From: Ferrovibrio sp.
GTDB lineage: Bacteria > Pseudomonadota > Alphaproteobacteria > Ferrovibrionales > Ferrovibrionaceae
Direction: 5' to 3'
Assembly: GCA_017991315.1 (NCBI GenBank)
Contig: JAGOQS010000002.1
Coordinates: forward strand, 62,001 to 126,000
Length of the DNA: 64,000 nt
The notes below the pieces were generated by a model. The model was not told where the DNA came from. It worked only from the letters and a program-made list of their open reading frames with translations, and searched no databases. The position numbers and the translations under genes are program-made. Positions 46,037 to 56,902 of this stretch are shown here, in pieces (the stretch's first letter is position 1; each line of letters begins with the position of its first letter).

Positions 46037-46618
46037 ATGTCGATCCGTTCCGTCTGCGTCTATTGCGGCTCCAGCCTCGGTGAGAGCCAGTCCTACCAGG
46101 CCCAGGCCGAAATCCTCGGCCAGTTGCTCGGCAAGAACGGCATCCGGCTGATCTATGGCGGTGGCCGCATCGGCCTGATGGGCGTGGTGGCCGATGCCGC
46201 CATGAAGGCCGGCGGCGAAGTGGTGGGCATCATCCCGCACCACCTGCATGACTGGGAGGTCGGCCATACCGGCCTGACCGAACTGCACGTGGTCGACTCC
46301 ATGCATGTGCGCAAGCAGATGATGGTGGAGATGAGCGACGCCTTCATCGCCATGCCCGGCGGCATGGGTACGCTGGACGAGCTGTTCGAGGTCATCACCT
46401 GGAAGCAGCTTAAACTGCACGACAAGCCGATCCTGGTGCTGAACGTGGAAGATTACTGGCACCCGCTGCTGGCGCTGATCGACCGCGTGATGGAGCGCGG
46501 CTTCGCCCGGCGCGGGGCGCGCGGCTTCTTCGACGTGGTGGACGATGCCGAGGCGGCCCTGAAGCTGCTGCAGGCGGCGCCGGAGCCGCAGCGCCCGGAC
46601 CGGGCCGAGAAAATCTAG
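46037..46618 (+). CDS. LOG family protein (cytokinin riboside 5'-monophosphate phosphoribohydrolase-like)
   Basis: A 193-residue Rossmann-like protein of the TIGR00730/LOG family, which cleaves purine nucleotide monophosphates such as AMP to base and ribose-5-phosphate. Diagnostic motifs are RSVCVYCGSSLG at the start and PGGMGTLDELFE (PGGxGTxxE), with MHVRKQMM supplying the catalytic Arg. ATG 46037 is preferred over GTG 46028 because the fold starts at IRSVCVYC. It is a single-gene unit; its 3' end carries a 16-bp tandem duplication. Confidence 0.93.
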   Translation: MSIRSVCVYCGSSLGESQSYQAQAEILGQLLGKNGIRLIYGGGRIGLMGVVADAAMKAGGEVVGIIPHHLHDWEVGHTGLTELHVVDSMHVRKQMMVEMSDAFIAMPGGMGTLDELFEVITWKQLKLHDKPILVLNVEDYWHPLLALIDRVMERGFARRGARGFFDVVDDAEAALKLLQAAPEPQRPDRAEKI

Positions 46619-46633
46619 GGCCGAGAAGATTCA
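46602..46633. repeat. 16-bp tandem duplication across the LOG-gene stop codon
   Basis: GGGCCGAGAAAATCTA (46602-46617) is followed at once by GGGCCGAGAAGATTCA (46618-46633), 13 of 16 bases identical. The unit covers the last codons and the TAG stop. It is the second such 16-base duplication at a gene end in this window. Confidence 0.75.
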
Positions 46634-46796
46634 GGAACCGGGGCAGCGCCCGCAAAAGCCGAGCTTTTCTCAACCCGGGTGCATCAAATCTCAAGCCCGG
46701 AACGGCGCTTTCGGGCCTTTCCCGTCCGGGCCGGGAAGTGTTAGTTTCCCGCCACTCCTTTTCCACCCGCTTGTATAAGCCCAAACGAGGACCGCA

Positions 46797-48008
46797 ATGG
46801 CGAAAATCAAGGTGAAGAACCCCGTCGTCGAGCTCGACGGCGACGAGATGACCCGCATCATCTGGAAGTTCATCAAGGAGAAGCTGATCCTCCCCTATCT
46901 TGATGTCGACCTGCTCTACTACGATCTCGGCGTCGAATACCGCGACCAGACCAACGACCAGGTGACCATCGATTCCGCCCATGCCATCCTGAAGCATGGC
47001 GTCGGCGTGAAATGCGCCACGATCACCCCGGACGAACAGCGCGTCGAAGAGTTCAAGCTCAAGGAAATGTGGAAGTCGCCGAACGGCACCATCCGCAACA
47101 TCCTCGGCGGCACCATCTTCCGCGAACCGATCATCTGCAAGAACGTGCCGCGCCTGGTGCCGCACTGGAACGACCCGATCGTGGTCGGCCGCCATGCCTT
47201 CGGCGACCAGTACCGCGCCACCGATTTCCGCTTCCCCGGCAAGGGCGTGCTGACCGTCAAGTTCGTCGGCGAAGACGGCAGCGTGATCGAGAAGGAAGTG
47301 TTCAAGGCCCCGGGTTCGGGCGTCGCCATGGCGATGTACAACCTGGATGACTCGATCCGCGACTTCGCCCGCGCCTCGATGAACTACTCGCTGGTGCGCG
47401 GCTGGCCGCTGTATCTCTCCACCAAGAACACCATCCTCAAGGCCTATGACGGCCGCTTCAAGGATCTGTTCGAGGAAGTCTACAGCAAGGAATTCGCCGA
47501 CCAGTTCAAGAAGGCCGGCATCACCTACGAACACCGCCTGATCGACGACATGGTGGCCTGCGCCATCAAGTGGAGCGGCAAGTTCGTGTGGGCCTGCAAG
47601 AACTACGACGGCGACGTGCAGTCCGACGTGGTGGCTCAAGGCTACGGTTCGCTCGGCCTGATGACCAGCGTGCTGATGACCCCGGATGGCAAGACCGTGG
47701 AAGCGGAAGCGGCGCATGGCACCGTGACCCGCCACTACCGCGAACATCAGGCTGGCCGCGAGACCTCGACCAACCCGATCGCCTCGATCTTCGCCTGGAC
47801 CCGTGGCCTGATGCATCGCGCCAAGCTGGACAACAACCCGGACCTGGATAAGTTCGCGCACACGCTGGAGAAGGTCTGCGTCGAGACGGTGGAAGCCGGC
47901 TTCATGACCAAGGACCTGGCGATCCTGATCTCGAAGGATCAGCCCTGGCTGACCACCCAGAAGTTCCTCGACAAGATCGACGAGAACCTCAAGGCGGCGC
48001 TCAAGTAA
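46797..48008 (+). CDS. icd: NADP-dependent isocitrate dehydrogenase
   Basis: A 403-residue TCA-cycle enzyme converting isocitrate to 2-oxoglutarate with NADP. It is the dimeric eukaryote/alphaproteobacterial-type IDH, not the E. coli type: [24 protein letters not shown] at the start, [21 protein letters not shown] (substrate loop), [20 protein letters not shown] and [24 protein letters not shown] (NADP site). Length matches the family. The preceding 178-base gap holds its promoter; two hairpins follow it. Confidence 0.98.
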   Translation: MAKIKVKNPVVELDGDEMTRIIWKFIKEKLILPYLDVDLLYYDLGVEYRDQTNDQVTIDSAHAILKHGVGVKCATITPDEQRVEEFKLKEMWKSPNGTIRNILGGTIFREPIICKNVPRLVPHWNDPIVVGRHAFGDQYRATDFRFPGKGVLTVKFVGEDGSVIEKEVFKAPGSGVAMAMYNLDDSIRDFARASMNYSLVRGWPLYLSTKNTILKAYDGRFKDLFEEVYSKEFADQFKKAGITYEHRLIDDMVACAIKWSGKFVWACKNYDGDVQSDVVAQGYGSLGLMTSVLMTPDGKTVEAEAAHGTVTRHYREHQAGRETSTNPIASIFAWTRGLMHRAKLDNNPDLDKFAHTLEKVCVETVEAGFMTKDLAILISKDQPWLTTQKFLDKIDENLKAALK

Positions 48009-48027
48009 GCTCCACAAAGCTCAACGT

Positions 48028-48088
48028 CTGGCCCGCCCCACGGGCCAGTAGACAAGAACGCCCCGGCCGCAAGACCGGGGCGTTTTTT
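48028..48088 (+). terminator. Tandem hairpins ending icd
   Basis: A first perfect 8-bp hairpin (48028-48035 with 48041-48048) is followed by a stronger one, CGCCCCGG (48059-48066) with CCGGGGCG (48075-48082), then six T (48083-48088). The second is a classical Rho-independent terminator. Confidence 0.9.
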
Positions 48089-48102
48089 GTTGGCACACCT
48101 GG

Positions 48103-49266
48103 TTATGCCGCGTCGCGGCCATCAGCATCCAGGCCAAGCGCCAGACGACCTGCAAGACGCTGCTGCGGCAATTGGGTGAACGGGTGATACCGTGCCGCCT
48201 GCAGGTCACGGAACAGTCGTTCAATGCGGTTGGCGCGGTAGAAGGCACTCCCTCCGGCAGCATCCAGCGCCAGACTGGCAGCATGGAGCAGATGCTGGGT
48301 CATCACGCGCTTCAGCGTCATCACTTGTGCCGAGGTTGCGGGCGCTGGCCGAGCATTGTCGCCCAGTTCCAGCAGGGCATCATGCGCTGCCGCGATGCCG
48401 GCCATGGCAGCACCCAGTGCCCCGATCTGCTGCTGTGTATCAGCATCGGCGCGGCGCTTCACCGCCATGTCGATCACCTCCTGCTGCAGCCGCTCGGCAA
48501 CGCCACGATAGACGCTATAGATCAGCGGGAACGCGATCTTGGTGACGAGGTGGAAAAACGGATGCCACTGCCCAGCAGTACGGCGCACAGCAATCGCCGC
48601 CTCCGGCACAAACACATTTTCCAGCACCACATCCTGCGAGCCGCTGGCGCGCATGCCGAGCGTCTGCCAGGTACGCTCGATACGCAGGCCTTCGCTCCGC
48701 ATCGGAATCGCAGCATGCAATACTGTGTCCCCAGTCACGGCCATGGTCATCAGCAGATCGCCGGCTTCTGCGCCGCTGACAAAACGCTTGCGGCCGGAAA
48801 TCCTGAAACCGCCCTCCACTGCCTTCGCTTCGCCGGACCCGTTGAGCCAGTCGTTGCCGCCGGTCGAGAGCAGCATCAGTTGCTCGGAGGCAATACGCTT
48901 GAGCAGGCCATCAACCGGTGCCTTCTCATGCTGCCAGCGCCAGACGGCAGCCGCCATCGGGTGCATGTGCATGGCCAGCGCCAGCGCGGTGCCGCTGCAA
49001 TGGCGGCCCAGTTCGCGCAGGCAATCGGCAAGGTCACGGTAACTGGCGCCACCACCGCCGAGTTCAAGCGGCACACCGGCGGACAGCACCCGAGCGGCCT
49101 TCAATGCGGCGAAGTTATCGGCCGCGAAGCGATCCCCGGCGTCAAGATCAGCGGCCCGGCGGGCAAAGTCGCGCCCCAGCTCTGACGTGCAATCGAATAG
49201 GGCCTGCCCCGCCAGCGCCGAGCCAGTCACGGTTGACTTGTGTTGATTCAAATTCGCAATACTCAT
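48103..49266 (-). CDS. Acyl-CoA dehydrogenase family flavoprotein
   Basis: A 387-residue flavoprotein with the acyl-CoA dehydrogenase fold: an N-terminal helical domain (1-125), a beta domain (STGGNDWLNGSGEAKAV, RISGRKRFVSGAEAGDLLMTM) and a C-terminal helical domain. The catalytic Glu usual for true dehydrogenases is not obvious, and the sequence could belong to the related flavin monooxygenases (DszC/SfnB type). ATG 49266 is chosen over a frame to 49308. It is divergent from an HxlR regulator, with an inverted repeat between, so the regulator probably controls it. Confidence 0.82.
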   Translation of the reverse strand: MSIANLNQHKSTVTGSALAGQALFDCTSELGRDFARRAADLDAGDRFAADNFAALKAARVLSAGVPLELGGGGASYRDLADCLRELGRHCSGTALALAMHMHPMAAAVWRWQHEKAPVDGLLKRIASEQLMLLSTGGNDWLNGSGEAKAVEGGFRISGRKRFVSGAEAGDLLMTMAVTGDTVLHAAIPMRSEGLRIERTWQTLGMRASGSQDVVLENVFVPEAAIAVRRTAGQWHPFFHLVTKIAFPLIYSVYRGVAERLQQEVIDMAVKRRADADTQQQIGALGAAMAGIAAAHDALLELGDNARPAPATSAQVMTLKRVMTQHLLHAASLALDAAGGSAFYRANRIERLFRDLQAARYHPFTQLPQQRLAGRLALGLDADGRDAA

Positions 49267-49332
49267 GGGTATCTGGTCCTTATGGGAATGGTTACGGGCG
49301 CGGGACATTGGCCGGGAGTCGGCTCGCGCTAA

Positions 49333-49349
49333 AGTTCAAATTTGGAACT
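49333..49349. promoter_or_regulatory. Candidate HxlR operator
   Basis: AGTTC-N7-GAACT with an inner CAAATTTG forms a 17-base inverted repeat between the divergent acyl-CoA dehydrogenase-like and HxlR genes, 36 bases before the HxlR start. Position and AT-rich centre suit a repressor site. Confidence 0.5.
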
Positions 49350-49384
49350 AGGCACTGCTGGCGGTTCGCGATAAATGTGGCAAC

Positions 49385-50119
49385 ATGGCCATGCGATACG
49401 GAACATTCTGCCCGGCGGCGAAAGCCGCCGAGGTGATCATGGGGCGTTGGACTCTGCTGATTCTCAGCGAGATGATGCTCGGCAGCGAGCGCTTCTCGGA
49501 TATTCAGCATGGTGTACCGCTGATGCCGCGTAGCCTGCTGGCGCGGCGGCTGAAAGAGCTGGAGCAGAATGGCCTGATCCGACGCGAGGCGATCACAGGT
49601 GGCCGAGGCAACCGCTACCTGCTCACCCCTGCCGGCGATGGCCTGCGGCCACTGATCGATCAATTGGTGAATTGGGGACAGGAATGGCGGATGCCATTTC
49701 TGGACAAGCGCGACCGCAATGTCAGCTATCTGATGTGGAGCGTGCGGCGCATGGTGCTGGCGCAGTTGACGCCGCAGGATAATGCGGTGATCGGCTTCGA
49801 ATTCACCAACCTGCCACGCCGCGACCATAAGCTGCGGCAATGGTGGCTGGTGTTGCGCGAGGGCAATGCCGATCTCTGCATTACCGATATGGGCTTCGAG
49901 CCGGGGCTGATGCTGCATGCCGATCTCGAGGCATTCACCCAAGTGGTGATGGGCCTGGCCAGCCTGGCTGAAGCGCGGCGGCAAGGCAGCATTCGGATCA
50001 ACGGCGATGCCGGCCTGATGGCGCGGCTGGCCGGCTGGCTGCGCCTCGCCGAACCGCCACGGCCGAATTTTCCGGTCTTCTCGCGCCCGGATGACGACAG
50101 CAAGGCTTGCGTTGCCTGA
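49385..50119 (+). CDS. HxlR family transcriptional regulator with C-terminal SCP2-like domain
   Basis: A 244-residue regulator. Residues 1-100 are the HxlR winged helix: GTFCPAAKAAEVIMGRWTLLILSEMMLGSERFSDIQ, RSLLARRLKELEQNGLIRREA, YLLTPAGDGLRPLIDQLVNWGQEW. The Cys in FCPAA is at the redox-sensing position of several HxlR members. The region 115-240 (IGFEFTNLPRRDHKLRQWWLVLREGNADLCITD) fits an SCP2-like ligand pocket, a known HxlR fusion. Divergent from the flavoprotein gene. Ligand unknown. Confidence 0.88.
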   Translation: MAMRYGTFCPAAKAAEVIMGRWTLLILSEMMLGSERFSDIQHGVPLMPRSLLARRLKELEQNGLIRREAITGGRGNRYLLTPAGDGLRPLIDQLVNWGQEWRMPFLDKRDRNVSYLMWSVRRMVLAQLTPQDNAVIGFEFTNLPRRDHKLRQWWLVLREGNADLCITDMGFEPGLMLHADLEAFTQVVMGLASLAEARRQGSIRINGDAGLMARLAGWLRLAEPPRPNFPVFSRPDDDSKACVA

Positions 50120-50163
50120 ACCCCGGCAAGCGACAGACAGCCCAGAGCAAAAAGCAGGCAAAC

Positions 50164-50205
50164 AAAAAAAGCCCGGCGGGTTCGCTCCCGCCGGGCTCTT
50201 ATTTT
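50164..50205. terminator. Bidirectional terminator between HxlR and cspA genes
   Basis: A perfect 10-bp stem (50171-50180 with 50187-50196) has seven A directly before it and TCTTATTTTT after it. Both strands therefore read a hairpin plus T tract: the plus strand ends the HxlR gene, the minus strand ends cspA. Confidence 0.93.
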
Positions 50206-50226
50206 TCAGCGCGAGGCTGAAGCGGC

Positions 50227-50433
50227 TTAGAGCAGCTTCAGGTTCGCGGCCGAGGACTTGCCACGCTCGGTGACAATGTCATAGCTCAGCTTCTGACCGT
50301 CCTTCAGACCGGTCAGGCCAGCGCGCTCGACGGCCGAGATATGGACGAACACGTCGCTGCCGCCAGCTTCCGGCTGGATGAAGCCGTAGCCCTTGGTGCC
50401 GTTGAACCACTTGACCGTGCCTTTGTTGGACAT
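50227..50433 (-). CDS. Cold shock protein, CspA family
   Basis: A 68-residue single-stranded nucleic-acid-binding protein of the cold-shock (OB-fold) family. RNA-binding motifs RNP1 (KGYGFIQPE) and RNP2 (DVFVHIS) are present, and TVKWFN begins the first strand. It has an upstream leader of about 200 bases, common for cold-induced RNA control. Several paralogues usually exist per genome, so induction by cold is not certain. Confidence 0.97.
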   Translation of the reverse strand: MSNKGTVKWFNGTKGYGFIQPEAGGSDVFVHISAVERAGLTGLKDGQKLSYDIVTERGKSSAANLKLL

Positions 50434-50632
50434 GGTGTCTCCTTAATCGTCTCGTGTTAAAGGGCGCCAGACAACTCTGCCTGTCGCGTCATACGTCATG
50501 TAGGGTAGGGTAGGCTCGGCGCTCGATCAGAGCGTTTGGAGAGCAGGCCGAACCGGTAGAGCGGAATGACCTCATCACAATCGCCTCTGCCGGCAACAAT
50601 TTCAAGTGCTTCGCTGCCTGCAAAAAAGTATT

Positions 50633-50670
50633 TGAGAATGATTTGCAATTTCATGTGAGCGGCGTATGAT
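50633..50670 (+). promoter_or_regulatory. Fur-like box over a promoter
   Basis: TGAGAATGATTTGCA (50633-50647) matches the 15-base Fur consensus TGATAATNATTATCA in most positions. It overlaps a -35 element TTGCAA (50643-50648), followed after 16 bases by -10 TATGAT (50665-50670). The start of transcription would be near 50677, 23 bases before the ATG of the hypothetical gene. This is the arrangement of an iron-repressed promoter. Confidence 0.6.
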
Positions 50671-50699
50671 CGGGCTCCCACCCACCCGAGGGAGTCGCC

Positions 50700-51215
50700 A
50701 TGCCGATGCCGTTCATCGAACCGAGTTACCCGGTCAACACCGAGGTCGCCGCGTTGCGGACGGCGGAATTATTCGGCATGGCGGCTTTCCGGTTATGGGC
50801 CGCCCCCTACCTGGAACCTGAGCTCGAGCATCCCGACTGGCGCCAGGGCTTCGCGGCCGCCGGTATCGGCTGCGGCGGCTTAGGGGGATTCGACACCCTG
50901 ATGCTGCTGCTCACTTCCGCCGCCGTGCGGCCACTGGAGGCGCGCTGCCTGACCTGCAAATCCTTGAGCGGCGACGAGGGCCTGTTCCTGCAACTGCTCT
51001 CCCACCTGCAGCAAAGCCGCGCCGACCTGGCCGCCGCCGTGCTGGGGCAATGGCTGCCGCCCGCCGCCGTGCGCGTGGCGCTGGAGCCGGCCGAGGCGCT
51101 GGCCGAGGCCATGGCCGGTGCCGGCCTGATGCTGCCGCGCCGCCGTGCGCTTGATGCAACGGATCAGGTGCTGCACAGCCTGCATGCTGGGGCGCAGCTC
51201 GTCTGGGTACATTAG
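50700..51215 (+). CDS. Hypothetical CxxC protein behind a Fur-like box
   Basis: A 171-residue protein that I do not recognise. It is mostly helical, with Ala/Leu-rich helices and no signal peptide or membrane segment. A Gly-rich turn GIGCGGLGGFD lies near residues 56-66, and CLTC in LEARCLTCKSLSGDEG near residues 82-85 could bind iron-sulphur or zinc. SD sequence GAGGGAG lies 5 bases before ATG 50700. The promoter carries a Fur-like box, so it is probably made under iron starvation. It ends next to an AT-rich cruciform, convergent with the LysR gene. Confidence 0.75.
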   Translation: MPMPFIEPSYPVNTEVAALRTAELFGMAAFRLWAAPYLEPELEHPDWRQGFAAAGIGCGGLGGFDTLMLLLTSAAVRPLEARCLTCKSLSGDEGLFLQLLSHLQQSRADLAAAVLGQWLPPAAVRVALEPAEALAEAMAGAGLMLPRRRALDATDQVLHSLHAGAQLVWVH

Positions 51216-51220
51216 ATTTA

Positions 51221-51281
51221 TGAAGTAATATTATTAAATTCATATATTTATATTAAATATATGAATTGATGAATTACTTCA
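51221..51281. repeat. AT-rich double cruciform at the convergent gene ends
   Basis: Outer arms TGAAGTAAT (51221-51229) and ATTACTTCA (51273-51281) are perfectly complementary. Inside them AATTCATATATTTA (51237-51250) and TAAATATATGAATT (51254-51267) form a perfect 14-bp stem with a 3-base loop TAT. The region is almost free of G and C in an otherwise GC-rich genome. The last bases carry the LysR stop codon on the minus strand. It lies between convergent genes, so it may end both transcripts, but a stem made of A-T pairs is not a typical terminator. Confidence 0.85.
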
Positions 51282-52187
51282 AGATGACGTGCCTTCGAGC
51301 AGGCCGCGGGCCTCCGCGAAGCCCTCACCTATCAGATCAAAGAAGGCCCGCACCCGGGCGGTGCGGCGCAGATCGGTATGGGTGACGATCCAAAGTTCGC
51401 GGCCCAAAGCGGCCACGGGTGCCTCGGTCAGCCGGGCCAGATCCGGCTCCGGATCGCCGAGATAGCAGGGCAGCACCGCCACCCCCATGCCGGCTTTGAC
51501 GGCGACGAACTGGTTCAGCAGGCTGGATGACCGGTAGACGAAGGCGGCTTCCGGCGCCCGTGCATTGAGCCAATCGGCGGCGTTGATACCGCTCATCCCC
51601 TGCTCCCAGCCGATCAGCGGCAGGCCTTCCAGGCTCTCCGGCTCCGGGCCCAGCCGGGGCAGCCCGGCCACCAGCTCGCGCTTGCCAAACAGGGTCCAGC
51701 CGATGGTGCCGAGCCGGCGGCCATGCAGGTCGCCCTCCCTGGGGCGCAGCGCCCGAAGCGCCACATCGGCCTCGCGGCGGGAGAGACTTAAGATCCGATT
51801 GTCCACCGCCAGTTCCACCTGGATGCCGGGATGCAGGCAGCGGAAGCGGCCGATCAGCGGGGTGAGGATGCGGAAGCCCAGCGTCTCGGAAGCCGTCACC
51901 CGCAGCCGACCGGTGAGCTGCTGGTCATGGCCCAGGATCTCGCGGTCCAGCGCCGCCGCCTCGGTCTCGATCCGCTCGGCGCTGGCCGCCATGCGCTCGC
52001 CGGCCTCGGTGGGGGCATAGGCGCCGGCCGGCAGCCGCTCGAACAACCGCACGCCCATTTCCTCCTCCAGGGCGGCCAGCCGGCGGAAGGCCGTGGAATG
52101 GTTCACCCCCAGCGCCTTGGCGGCCCCGGTCAGGTTGCCAGCACGGACCACCGCCAGCACCAGCCGCAGATCATTCCAATCCTGCAT
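51279..52187 (-). CDS. LysR family transcriptional regulator
   Basis: A 302-residue regulator. The N-terminal helix-turn-helix is residues 5-65 (WNDLRLVLAVVRAGNLTGAAKALGVNHSTAFRRLAALEEEMG). The effector domain (88-290) contains RLRVTASETLGFRILTPLIGRFRCLHPGIQVELAV. The form matches LysR regulators that control DoxX-type or pirin genes. It is divergent from a DoxX gene and a TTGC-N6-GCAA box in the shared control region is the likely site. Its 3' end overlaps the AT-rich cruciform. Confidence 0.93.
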   Translation of the reverse strand: MQDWNDLRLVLAVVRAGNLTGAAKALGVNHSTAFRRLAALEEEMGVRLFERLPAGAYAPTEAGERMAASAERIETEAAALDREILGHDQQLTGRLRVTASETLGFRILTPLIGRFRCLHPGIQVELAVDNRILSLSRREADVALRALRPREGDLHGRRLGTIGWTLFGKRELVAGLPRLGPEPESLEGLPLIGWEQGMSGINAADWLNARAPEAAFVYRSSSLLNQFVAVKAGMGVAVLPCYLGDPEPDLARLTEAPVAALGRELWIVTHTDLRRTARVRAFFDLIGEGFAEARGLLEGTSS

Positions 52188-52215
52188 AGAACCCTCACCC
52201 CACCCAAATGGCTTG

Positions 52216-52231
52216 CTTGCATATACGCAAG
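52216..52231. promoter_or_regulatory. LysR-type binding site
   Basis: CTTGC-ATATAC-GCAAG is a perfect inverted repeat with the T-N11-A form expected of LysR boxes. It lies 29 bases before the LysR start and 106 before the DoxX start, followed at once by TATAGT, a possible -10 element towards DoxX. Confidence 0.55.
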
Positions 52232-52337
52232 TATAGTTTCCAAATTTGTCGATGGATTTGCAAGATTATCCGCCCTTATTTGAGGTCATCGAGTTCACCC
52301 CCACCCGTTCAAGCCCCCCCCTTCAAGGAGACCTGTA

Positions 52338-52775
52338 ATGCTCAGCTTCCTGCAAAACCCCACCCCCGCCCAGCGCGAGGCAGGCATCGGCCTGCTGCGC
52401 ATCAGCCTTGGCGTCATGTTCCTGGCCCATGGCCTGCTGTTGAAGGTGCTGACCTTCGGCATGGCCGGCACCGCCGGCTTCTTCGTTTCGCTCGGTCTGC
52501 CGGCCTGGACCGCCTATGCCACTGCCGGCGGCGAGATCATCGGCGGCGTGCTGCTGATCCTCGGGATCCTGACCCGCCCGGTGGCGCTGGCCCTCACCCC
52601 GATCCTGCTCGGCGCCCTGGTGGTGCATGCCGGCAATGGCTGGGTGTTCAGCGCGCCGAATGGCGGCTGGGAATATCCGGCCTATCTGGTGGTGCTGACG
52701 CTGGCCCAGGCCCTGCTCGGCACCGGCGCTTTCGCCGTCAGCTTCGGCCGCGCCAGCCGCCCTGCCGTCGCTTAA
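52338..52775 (+). CDS. DoxX family membrane protein
   Basis: A 145-residue inner-membrane protein with four hydrophobic segments. The N-terminal helix (GIGLLRISLGVMFLAHGLLLKVLTF) is the DoxX signature. The charged loops are short. DoxX proteins are linked to thiosulphate/quinone oxidation or to redox stress, with an unclear role. AAGGAG precedes the start. It is divergent from a LysR gene and ends in a strong terminator. Confidence 0.9.
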   Translation: MLSFLQNPTPAQREAGIGLLRISLGVMFLAHGLLLKVLTFGMAGTAGFFVSLGLPAWTAYATAGGEIIGGVLLILGILTRPVALALTPILLGALVVHAGNGWVFSAPNGGWEYPAYLVVLTLAQALLGTGAFAVSFGRASRPAVA

Positions 52776-52795
52776 AAAGCCCCGGCGACAATATG

Positions 52796-52828
52796 AAGGG
52801 CGGCGGTTTCAACACCGCTGCCCTTTTT
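52796..52828 (+). terminator. Rho-independent terminator after the DoxX gene
   Basis: AAGGGCGGCGGT (52796-52807) pairs with ACCGCTGCCCTT (52814-52825; one G-T pair) around a 6-base loop, followed by further T residues. It lies between the convergent DoxX and channel genes. Confidence 0.85.
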
Positions 52829-52834
52829 CTTTGC

Positions 52835-54010
52835 TCAGGTCGTCGGCACGCCGTCCGCCCGCTCCTGCTGTCGGGCAATGGCGACGCGGTTGATCTGCTC
52901 GCGGATATCGGGGTGGATTTCCAAGAGCCGCTCGAATTCCGCCACCCCAAGCGCGAGCAGCCGGCATTCCGTCAGGCTGCGCACAGTGGCGGTGCGGCGG
53001 GTATGGCGCAGCAGCGCGACCTCGCCGAAATGCTGGCCCTCGCTCAGCACCACCGGGTTGGGCTTGATATCGACCTCGACCTCGCCGGCCATGATGAAGA
53101 ACATCGCCTCGGCGCGATCATCCTTGCGCACAATCACCGTGCCGGCTGGCACCACCTGGGGCCGCAGCAGGCCGGCAATCTCGGCGATGTTGGTGGCATT
53201 GAGATGGGCGAAGATCGGCAGGGCAGCCACGGCGCGCCAAGTGACGATGAATTCGCGCCGCTTGATCTCTTCCGCGAAACCGGAGGCAAGCAAACCGGCG
53301 GGGATGGCGAACATGGCGATGCCGAGCAGCATGACGAAGCCACCGAACAATTTGCCCAAGGCCGTCACCGGCACCATGTCGCCATAGCCGACCGTGCCCA
53401 TGGTGACGATGCCCCACCACAGCGCATGCGGGATCGAGGCGAAGATCTGCGGCTGTGCCTGGCGCTCGAGCACATACATGACGCAGGAAGCCATCACCAG
53501 CAGCACGCCGAGCGCCAGGAAGCCGGCAATCAGCGGCCGTGCCTGGCCGCGCAGCACGGTGGCGACCAGGGCCAGGCCCGGCACATAGCGCACCAGCTTG
53601 AACAGGGTGAGCATTTCCAGCACCAGGAACCAATCCTGCGGCAGCGGCACGATCAGGTTGATCCAGAATGGCAGGATCACCAGCAGGTCGACGATGCCGG
53701 CCAGCGAGCGCAGGTAGCGCAGCCGCATGGTGCGGTCCTGAATGCGCAGCTCGCCGGCATATTCCGGCGCCACCCAGATGCGCAGCAGGTATTCGATGGT
53801 GAACAGCAGGTCGGTGGCTTCGCGGGCACGATCCAGCAGCGCAATGGCGCGGGCATCCATTTCCGGCATCGTCACCAGCAGGATGGCGATGGCGCAAGCC
53901 AGCACCGCCACCAGGATGAGCGTGGAAATAATTCGATGCCCAGCCGAGGGCATCTCCCGGCCATCGGCCAGAAGATCGAAACAGCGCCGACGCCAGGTCA
54001 GCGCCGTCAT
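52835..54010 (-). CDS. Cyclic nucleotide-gated potassium channel, MloK1-like
   Basis: A 391-residue membrane channel with six segments: S1-S4 in residues about 30-165, a pore loop with selectivity filter TVGYGD near residue 215, and S6 following. The C-terminal cyclic-nucleotide-binding domain (about 265-375) has GEVALLRHTRRTATVRS, in which FGEVAL and RTATV supply the Glu and Arg of the phosphate-binding cassette, so cAMP or cGMP binding looks intact. It resembles Mesorhizobium MloK1 but is longer. ATG 54010 is used; GTG 54022 overlaps alaS. It follows alaS by 4 bases in the same direction. Confidence 0.92.
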   Translation of the reverse strand: MTALTWRRRCFDLLADGREMPSAGHRIISTLILVAVLACAIAILLVTMPEMDARAIALLDRAREATDLLFTIEYLLRIWVAPEYAGELRIQDRTMRLRYLRSLAGIVDLLVILPFWINLIVPLPQDWFLVLEMLTLFKLVRYVPGLALVATVLRGQARPLIAGFLALGVLLVMASCVMYVLERQAQPQIFASIPHALWWGIVTMGTVGYGDMVPVTALGKLFGGFVMLLGIAMFAIPAGLLASGFAEEIKRREFIVTWRAVAALPIFAHLNATNIAEIAGLLRPQVVPAGTVIVRKDDRAEAMFFIMAGEVEVDIKPNPVVLSEGQHFGEVALLRHTRRTATVRSLTECRLLALGVAEFERLLEIHPDIREQINRVAIARQQERADGVPTT

Positions 54011-54014
54011 GGCG

Positions 54015-56660
<2,646 letters not shown>

Positions 56661-56902
56661 ACGCTTCCCCTGATCCCAAAATCCCGATAGCTGCACCTGC
56701 GGGTGCCGGCCGGGCCGGTTCCGCCCTGTCCCGGCACCCAAGCCGAGAGGACGCAACTGCCGGAACGGCAACGCTTTTTCCGCTGCCGGCAGCCCCCAAG
56801 GACAGCCCGCAGCCGGACCGCAGTTTTTACCGCTTCAAGACAACCCCTGTCCAGGGCAAATGTTCCGGGAGTGTTTCGGGTGGAACGGGGGATGCCCACT
56901 CT

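Noticed and set aside
46410-48017. A 535-residue minus-strand frame opposite icd
   Set aside because: Shadow of icd, with low-information composition and no homologous motif.
50496-50654. A 52-residue minus-strand frame (MKLQIILKYFF...) in the cspA upstream region
   Set aside because: It overlaps the Fur-like box and the cspA leader, has no ribosome-binding site and I recognise no family; I judge it more likely chance.
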